Of a stretch of DNA of 25,905 nucleotides, positions 20,820 to 25,905 are shown in pieces. This DNA comes from Ignavibacteria bacterium UBA6688 (lineage in GTDB: Bacteria > Bacteroidota > Ignavibacteria > UBA10030). The translations under genes were made by a program, and so were the position numbers. Below the pieces are notes generated by a model that was given only the letters and a program-made list of their open reading frames with translations, was not told where the DNA came from and did not search any database. Within the stretch, counting starts at the first letter, position 1; each line of letters opens with the position of its first letter. The stretch is from the NCBI GenBank assembly GCA_002454845.1, contig DKJQ01000309.1:8842-34746 (forward strand), written 5' to 3'.

Positions 20820-23136
20820 AATGCGTTATGGGTTCCTTCACCGTTTCCTTTCTCGATCCGTCATTGTTCTTGCCTGCCGCGACGACCGGGCGGATTTGCG
20901 ATTCGAATACGGCCATCGCGGTGATATTGACGATATCGTTGACCTCCACTCCGGGGGTGAGCAGGTACACGGGTTTCCGAATCCCCATGAGGATCGGGCC
21001 GATGGCCGTCGCGCCCCCCAACTTCGCGAGCAGTTTATACGCGATGTTTGCGGAAGTGAGACCCGGACAGATCAAGACGTTCGCCGCGCCCTGAAGCGTG
21101 CTGAACGGGAACAGTTCGGACAGGATTTCAGGCGAGACCGCGGTGTCCGCCATGATCTCACCATCGATCATAAGGTCGGGCGCGCGCTGTTTCACCAGCC
21201 TGGCCGCCTCGCGCATCTTGTCCGTAAAGGGATGCTTGGTGCTTCCAAAGTTGCTGAAGGAGAGCATGGCAACCCGGGGTTCGATATCGAGTTGTCTGAC
21301 TTTTTCCGCGGTCAGGATCGCGATATCGGCGAGGTCTTCCGCTGTGGGGTCGATGTTGATCGTCGCATCGGCAATAAAGATGGTCTGGTTCTTGAACACC
21401 ATCATATACAGGCCGGCGATTGTCCGTACACCCTCCCGTTTCCCGATGATCTGGAGCGCCGGCTTGACCGTTTCGGGATAATGGGTCGTGAGCCCGGAGA
21501 TCAGCCCATCGGCGTCCCCATGCTGTACCATCATCATACCGAAGATATTGTGGGTCTTGATGAGCCGGTCGGCGTCGAATTTCGTAATCCCCTTGCGCTG
21601 GCGCATGCCATAGTAGGCCGCCACGTACTGGTCGTGCTTCAAGGATTTGGAAGGATTGATGATCTCCACCCCCTCCATTTCAATACCCAGTTCCTTCATG
21701 CGCTGCGTGATGAACGTTCTGCTGCCGAGAAGAATGGGGCTCGCAATCTTCTCCTCTACCAGGATGTGCGCCGCCCGCAGGATCTTGTCCTCCTCGCCTT
21801 CCGGGAAGACGATTCGCTTTGGCGATTGCTGCGCCCGGCTGATGAAAAAGCGCATCACCTCGCGGGACTTCCCGAGCCTTGCTTCCAGCGAATCGCGGTA
21901 AGCGTCCATGTCCTTGATCGGCGTTCGGGCCACGCCGGTTTCCATAGCTGCCTTGGCAACCGCAATGGTCTCCCTCAACAACACCCTCGGATCGAATGGT
22001 TTCGGAATGATGTAATCCTTGCCGAACTCGATCCTCTTTCCACCATACACTCTCGTGACCGAGTCAGGCACATCCTCTTTTGCCAGCTGCGCGAGGGCAT
22101 GAGAGGCTGCAATCTTCATCTCTTCATTGATCGATGTCGCACGGACATCCAGGGCGCCGCGGAAAATGAAGGGGAATCCGAGGACGTTGTTCACCTGGTT
22201 CGGGTAATCAGAACGTCCGGTCGCCATAATAATATCATCCCGTGCACCGACAGCCTCGTCATAGGTAATCTCGGGATCAGGGTTCGCCATCGCAAAGACG
22301 ATGGGCTTGTCCGCCATGGATCGAACCATCGCCGGCGTGACGATCCCTTTCGCCGAAACCCCGCAAAACACATCCGCACCCTTTATCGCCTCGGCAAGAG
22401 TTCGGGCCTCGGTCTCCGAGGCGAAGTACTCCTTGTAGGGATTCATCCCCTCTTTTCGTCCCTTGAAGACAACCCCCTTTGTATCGACGAGAACCATGTG
22501 CTCCCGTCGCACCCCCAGTTTTTCGTACAATTTCGCGCAGGCAATCCCTGCCGCACCGGCCCCGCTGAACACAACCCTCACCTGACCGATCTTCTTCCTG
22601 GAAATTTCCAGCGCGTTGAGCAATGCCGCACCACTGATGATCGCCGTTCCATGCTGGTCGTCATGGAAAACCGGGATATTCATTGTTTTCTTTAAGGCCT
22701 CTTCGATCGCGAAACATTCCGGGGCTTTAATATCCTCCAGATTGATTCCGCCAAACGTCGGCTCCAGGAGCTGAACCGTCCTGATAATCTCATCCGGGTT
22801 GTGTGTGTTCAGTTCGATGTCGAACACGTCAATGTCTGCAAACCTCTTGAACAATACTCCCTTTCCCTCCATGACCGGTTTGCCGGCCAGCGCCCCGATA
22901 TCTCCCAATCCCAAAACAGCGGTGCCGTTGGATACCACGGCGACGAGGTTTCCCTTCGCCGTATACAGGTATGCATCATCAGGATTCCTGGCGATTTCCA
23001 GACACGGCTCAGCGACCCCTGGTGTGTAGGCGAGGGAGAGATCCCGCTGGGTCTGGCAGGGCTTGGATGCCACAACCTCAATCTTGCCACGCCTCCCCTG
23101 CGAGTGATATTCGAGTGCATCTTCTTTTCGTATCAT
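20818..23136 (-). CDS. maeB: NADP-dependent malic enzyme fused to a phosphotransacetylase-like domain
   Basis: A 772-aa MaeB-type protein. Residues up to about 410 are the malic enzyme, which makes pyruvate, CO2 and NADPH from malate: 'AYTPGVAEPC', 'HDDQHGTA', the nucleotide loop 'VVFSGAGAAGIACAKLYEKLG' in two parts, and 'FAMANPDPEI'. Residues from about 430 form the phosphate acetyltransferase-like domain ('RIVFPEGEEDKILRAA'), which in studied MaeB proteins is regulatory and binds acetyl-CoA. Length is normal. The ATG at 23136 has AGGAG upstream, provided by the end of the preceding gene 3 nt away. It may supply or balance NADPH with the hydrogenases nearby. Confidence 0.96.
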   Translation of the reverse strand: MIRKEDALEYHSQGRRGKIEVVASKPCQTQRDLSLAYTPGVAEPCLEIARNPDDAYLYTAKGNLVAVVSNGTAVLGLGDIGALAGKPVMEGKGVLFKRFADIDVFDIELNTHNPDEIIRTVQLLEPTFGGINLEDIKAPECFAIEEALKKTMNIPVFHDDQHGTAIISGAALLNALEISRKKIGQVRVVFSGAGAAGIACAKLYEKLGVRREHMVLVDTKGVVFKGRKEGMNPYKEYFASETEARTLAEAIKGADVFCGVSAKGIVTPAMVRSMADKPIVFAMANPDPEITYDEAVGARDDIIMATGRSDYPNQVNNVLGFPFIFRGALDVRATSINEEMKIAASHALAQLAKEDVPDSVTRVYGGKRIEFGKDYIIPKPFDPRVLLRETIAVAKAAMETGVARTPIKDMDAYRDSLEARLGKSREVMRFFISRAQQSPKRIVFPEGEEDKILRAAHILVEEKIASPILLGSRTFITQRMKELGIEMEGVEIINPSKSLKHDQYVAAYYGMRQRKGITKFDADRLIKTHNIFGMMMVQHGDADGLISGLTTHYPETVKPALQIIGKREGVRTIAGLYMMVFKNQTIFIADATINIDPTAEDLADIAILTAEKVRQLDIEPRVAMLSFSNFGSTKHPFTDKMREAARLVKQRAPDLMIDGEIMADTAVSPEILSELFPFSTLQGAANVLICPGLTSANIAYKLLAKLGGATAIGPILMGIRKPVYLLTPGVEVNDIVNITAMAVFESQIRPVVAAGKNNDGSRKETVKEPITH

Positions 23137-23139
23137 GAC

Positions 23140-23622
23140 CTATACTCCTGACAGGTTTGATGACCGTCGAATGCGCCGGACGCGGGAACGACACGCACCA
23201 CAGACTTCGGTCAATGGGTTGTTCGAAAGCTGCTGCGACTTCAACGTCGCTCCACACGCAACACAATGACGCTCCCCCGAATGAAGAAATTCCACCATCG
23301 CTTCGTCCGCAAGTTTTAACAGCGTCCCTTCAAGTCTCATGGAAGCGCACCTCACCGTCGGATCTTTCAGACAGGGCTTGTTCGGCAGGAGGCATGTTGA
23401 GCAAATGTAGTTTTCACCCTCCTCCGACAGGAACGGTTCCCGCCGATCCGAGCCGCGGCTTACTGCTTGTTCCACAGCGCGCAGATAAGGTGCATGGAGA
23501 GGTCGTTTCATAGAAGGGGTGACTTTTGGAGGTATTTCCTTGAGGAGAGGAGGCAACAAGCGTTCCACTTCAGGGCTGCAAAACGGGCAGGAAGAATGAG
23601 TTTTTCGTACGGGAAAGGTCAT
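23140..23622 (-). CDS. multi-cysteine protein with DksA/TraR-like C-terminal zinc finger
   Basis: A 160-aa protein. An N-terminal Cys12-x2-Cys15 pair and a linker are followed by Cys74-x2-Cys77-x6-Cys84-x7-Cys92-Ala, then a helix, then Cys120-x2-Cys123-x17-Cys141-x2-Cys144. The last part ('HCVACGATL' and 'LTEVCGACRSR') looks like the DksA/TraR finger. The middle four-cysteine unit matches the one duplicated in the protein at 5033-5365. The ATG at 23622 lies 1 nt after a perfect hairpin. It precedes maeB by 3 nt, so the two are likely co-translated. I do not recognise the whole architecture and assign no function. Confidence 0.72.
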   Translation of the reverse strand: MTFPVRKTHSSCPFCSPEVERLLPPLLKEIPPKVTPSMKRPLHAPYLRAVEQAVSRGSDRREPFLSEEGENYICSTCLLPNKPCLKDPTVRCASMRLEGTLLKLADEAMVEFLHSGERHCVACGATLKSQQLSNNPLTEVCGACRSRVRRIRRSSNLSGV

Positions 23623-23623
23623 T

Positions 23624-23653
23624 TCTTTCCCATTGTTAGGAAGATGGGAAAGA
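23624..23653 (-). promoter_or_regulatory. perfect hairpin covering the ribosome site of the multi-cysteine gene
   Basis: TCTTTCCCAT and ATGGGAAAGA form a 10-bp perfect stem with a 10-nt loop. In the minus-strand message the 3' arm contains the likely ribosome site (GGGAAAG) and ends 1 nt before the start codon at 23622. The arm also opens a 4-codon frame (Met-Gly-Lys-Lys) whose TGA overlaps the gene's ATG. There is no T-run in the gene's direction. The flanking 23623-23829 region has no other gene. Confidence 0.5.
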
Positions 23654-23829
23654 GATTTTTCAAATCAGGGAAGGTCAGACGCCGGATTCGGATGAACGCG
23701 GGAGAGACAGAACACGGGGAAAGTTTGAATCGAGGGGACAACTACTTCGGGACGGGGGGGAGCGGAACGCCGAAAGATCTCCAGACCGGCTCTCCAGAAG
23801 CGAGACACCGGAGATCACTTTTGTCAGAT

Positions 23830-24072
23830 TCATGGGAACCAGTACTGCAACAATAATTTGTGGGCGTATTGCTTCAGGTATGTCCGCACGATCGAACTCT
23901 CACATGCCTGATCGAATCCGTCACACACTTCTGTTAGGACTTTTTCGGCCTGCAGCCGTGTCGGAGCCGACTTGATCCGCTCTTCCAGCCCCGCACAATG
24001 AAGGCCAATTGCCTCCCGCTGCCGGTCCGGATGCAGCGGCTCATCTAAGATCAATTCATCCTGCATGGCCAT
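23830..24072 (-). CDS. small hypothetical protein downstream of the OsmC-like gene
   Basis: An 80-aa acidic-to-neutral, mostly helical protein with no membrane segment or signal peptide. It has two cysteines around 'CDGFDQAC' and ends in aromatic residues (LLLQYWFP). The ATG at 24072 has GGGGAA about 8 nt upstream and starts 3 nt after the OsmC-like stop; an in-frame ATG two codons on is an alternative. The tight linkage suggests co-translation. I do not recognise a family. Confidence 0.62.
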   Translation of the reverse strand: MAMQDELILDEPLHPDRQREAIGLHCAGLEERIKSAPTRLQAEKVLTEVCDGFDQACESSIVRTYLKQYAHKLLLQYWFP

Positions 24073-24075
24073 GGA

Positions 24076-24549
24076 TTATTCCCCGCGCACGCTGATTACC
24101 GGTTCGACAACAACCTGGGACTTCACCGAGTTGGCGATGAGGCAGGTCTTGTGGGCCGTCTGCATGGTTTGCTCCGCCTGAATCACGGCGTCGGCCGTTC
24201 TGACCTCGACCACGGGGCGAAGGACCACCTTCGTAAACGTATACCCTCCGTCCACGAATTCCAGAGTTCCTTCCGCATCGCTGGTGTAGGAGACGAGCGG
24301 GATCTGCAATCGTGTGGCCAGGGCGATGAAAGTCGTCATCGTGCACGCGTTCACGGCCGCAACGAACAGATCCTCCGGACTCCAGGTTCCTGCCTCGCCT
24401 TTAAACTCCGGTGGGCTGGCGACCCGGATCGACGGTTTTCCCTCCGAGGAGAGGGTCCCGGCGCGGTTTTCCAGCCACGCAACATTGACGTGGTATTTGA
24501 ATGACTTTCGTTTGAGCGTCTGCGAAGGGGCTGCTGTTGTTTGTTCCAT
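24076..24549 (-). CDS. OsmC-family protein
   Basis: A 157-aa protein of the OsmC/Ohr superfamily, thiol-dependent peroxidases or related proteins. The two family cysteines are Cys69 (in 'LFVAAVNACTMTTF') and Cys136 (in 'AHKTCLIANSV'), the latter in the usual late helix position. The sequence 'WSPEDLFVAAV' is diagnostic. It is closer to the YhfA/OsmC-like branch than to Ohr, so the peroxide substrate is uncertain. The ATG at 24549 gives full length. It sits 81 nt after the universal stress gene; no clear promoter was found between them. Confidence 0.92.
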   Translation of the reverse strand: MEQTTAAPSQTLKRKSFKYHVNVAWLENRAGTLSSEGKPSIRVASPPEFKGEAGTWSPEDLFVAAVNACTMTTFIALATRLQIPLVSYTSDAEGTLEFVDGGYTFTKVVLRPVVEVRTADAVIQAEQTMQTAHKTCLIANSVKSQVVVEPVISVRGE

Positions 24550-24630
24550 GGGATGCTTTCGTATTAATGTCAGGTTGTTAACAGATTCTTCTTAATATGC
24601 CGTCGGGTAACCATCACGTGCGGTCCCCCC

Positions 24631-25536
24631 TCAGACGTTCTGCGATTCCCCGGTAAATCGTCGCGGGAAAATCATTTTGTGAATTGGGTGCGTTACAGAT
24701 AACACGGGGACACCGACTCGTCGGATGACTTCTTCCGTGGTGTTGCCGATCTGTACTCTGCGCATCCCGCGTGCACCATGGGTCCCCATGATGATGAGGT
24801 CAATATGCTCCTCTTCCGCAATCCGGACGATGGTATTCTCTGGTTCGATATCGCGGCCCACGATCCGCTCGACACGGATCTCATCTGCCCCCTCATGGTA
24901 GATAACAGGGTCGGGAAATTTGCAAAGCAGAAGTTCAGGCTGTGTTGCGGAAATGGGTGCCGCATGGACAAGGATGAGTTTAGCCTGAAATTCCTTTGCG
25001 ATGGAAATGGCGTAGGGAAGGGCATAATTGCCGTATTCCGAAAAGTCCGTCGGGCACAGGATGGATTCGAACTTCAAAGGACCCCCGTGCTCCCCGGGAC
25101 GCAGCGTCAGCACCGGCGTGCGGCACAGACGAATGATCCGTTCGGCGGTTCTGCCAATCAAGTGTGGTGAAGAACAACCAAGACCGAGAACTGAAAATGC
25201 AACGACGGAATACAGGTCCTGTTCTGCTTCAGAGATGATTTCCTGATATGCCGTGCCAAATCGGACACGGATGCGCGTCCGCGCCGGGTCAAGTCCGGCT
25301 GTGGAGATGAGCGTTGCGCATTGCTCCCGCGCCCGATCCTCGATTTTGTGCCGGTGGTTTCGTACATGCTCTTCGGAGCCAAGGAACTGGCAGGGTACGG
25401 TCTTTTCGTATTCGTCCACGTACAGGAGCGTAATCTCACCGTCTACTGCCTTGGCAAGCGATCCGATGGCATGGATTGCGGCAACGGACGAAGCCGAGAA
25501 GTCGGTGGGACAGAGAATGTTTTTGATTTGGTACAT
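24631..25536 (-). CDS. tandem universal stress protein
   Basis: A 301-aa protein made of two UspA domains, each opening with 'ILCPTDFS'. In domain 2 the nucleotide motif is GTHG-x9-GNT, close to the G-x2-G-x9-G-[ST] ATP site. In domain 1 the same place reads SVLG-x9-GR, so ATP binding there is doubtful. Such asymmetry is common in tandem Usp proteins. The ATG at 25536 was chosen; a GTG one codon earlier is possible, and the ribosome site is weak either way. It follows thioredoxin after 90 nt. A role in stress or low-oxygen survival is typical of the family but not shown. Confidence 0.93.
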   Translation of the reverse strand: MYQIKNILCPTDFSASSVAAIHAIGSLAKAVDGEITLLYVDEYEKTVPCQFLGSEEHVRNHRHKIEDRAREQCATLISTAGLDPARTRIRVRFGTAYQEIISEAEQDLYSVVAFSVLGLGCSSPHLIGRTAERIIRLCRTPVLTLRPGEHGGPLKFESILCPTDFSEYGNYALPYAISIAKEFQAKLILVHAAPISATQPELLLCKFPDPVIYHEGADEIRVERIVGRDIEPENTIVRIAEEEHIDLIIMGTHGARGMRRVQIGNTTEEVIRRVGVPVLSVTHPIHKMIFPRRFTGESQNV

Positions 25537-25626
25537 CACATTTCAGAACGCTCTTGACGTGCCTGGGACGTTGAGACCGGAAATTTCTTTCACAGGAGAC
25601 CATGTTCCCGTAAAGGGGAAGAACGG

Positions 25627-25905
25627 TCAGGCAATATTCTGCCCGCCAAGATGCTCATCCAGCTTCGCCTTGAGGGCAGATTTTGGCACCACACCAACGA
25701 TTCCGTCGACCATTTTCCCCCTTCTAAAAATCCCGAGCGTCGGGATGCCGCGGATCCCGTATGTGGCCGGCGCTGTGTTATTCTCGTCCGTATTCAGCTT
25801 GACAATCTTGAATTTGCCTGCATATTCCGTCGCGAGTTCATCGATGATCGGAGCAACCATGCGGCACGGCCCGCACCAGGGAGCCCAGAAATCGACCAGC
25901 ACCGG
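25627..25905 (-). CDS. trxA: thioredoxin, N-terminus beyond the window
   Basis: The C-terminal 92 codons of a thioredoxin. The active site 'WAPWCGPCRM' and the cis-proline loop 'GIRGIPTLGIF' are intact, so it should reduce protein disulfides. The first 15 to 20 residues lie past the right edge. It ends in 'LDEHLGGQNIA', a normal length after the last helix. It is upstream of the universal stress gene on the same strand. The family is certain; membership of a particular thioredoxin subclass is not. Confidence 0.95.
   Translation of the reverse strand, partial: PVLVDFWAPWCGPCRMVAPIIDELATEYAGKFKIVKLNTDENNTAPATYGIRGIPTLGIFRRGKMVDGIVGVVPKSALKAKLDEHLGGQNIA

Noticed and set aside
20713..22695. A 660-codon plus-strand frame opposite maeB
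   Set aside because: MaeB motifs are intact on the minus strand. The plus-strand product has no recognisable domain and is rich in Arg and His, as expected for a shadow.

Overview
The window is a bacterial chromosome segment of about 26 kb in which every gene I can support lies on the minus strand. No tRNA, rRNA, insertion sequence, integrase or CRISPR array was seen. The organism is probably in the Bacteroidota/Chlorobi sphere (Ignavibacteria-like) or a neighbouring phylum using type IX secretion. The evidence is a type-IX C-terminal sorting domain (residues 'NYPNPFNPTT' followed by a terminal Lys/Leu-rich strand), a lipoprotein with an Asp-rich start, and a small outer-membrane beta-barrel. 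Composition looks moderately GC-rich. This placement is an inference, not a measurement.

Reading in the direction of transcription (high to low coordinates), the right end holds a partial thioredoxin, a tandem universal stress protein, an OsmC-like protein and a small unknown. Next come a multi-cysteine protein with a DksA-like C-terminus, the bifunctional malic enzyme MaeB, and a YbaK-type deacylase closed by a strong terminator (20019-20070). A second block (17996-19940) carries a zinc ribbon, a DksA/TraR-type regulator, PhoU and a periplasmic helical protein.

The centre (12681-17721) is a compact group 3b [NiFe] hydrogenase operon: beta, a cyclic-nucleotide-binding protein, gamma, delta, alpha and a dedicated maturation protease. 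Downstream are a CoA-binding protein, a zinc/B-box/DUF2007 protein, and an unknown 341-aa protein followed by a zinc-finger anti-sigma-like membrane protein with FG-GAP repeats (terminator at 8813-8862). Then follow a PHD/RING-like zinc protein and three cell-envelope proteins: lipoprotein, outer-membrane barrel and type-IX cargo.

The left end (1-5365) is a second, different hydrogenase operon: an unknown duplicated-cysteine protein, hypA, hypB, hoxE, hoxF, hoxU, a small unknown ORF, hoxY and the start of hoxH. This is the group 3d NAD-coupled enzyme with its nickel-insertion genes, and it is preceded by a candidate sigma-54 promoter and two dyads. Together the genes suggest a redox island that exchanges electrons between H2 and NAD(P)H. 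It is surrounded by stress, thiol and starvation regulators and an unusual number of small multi-cysteine proteins of unknown function.
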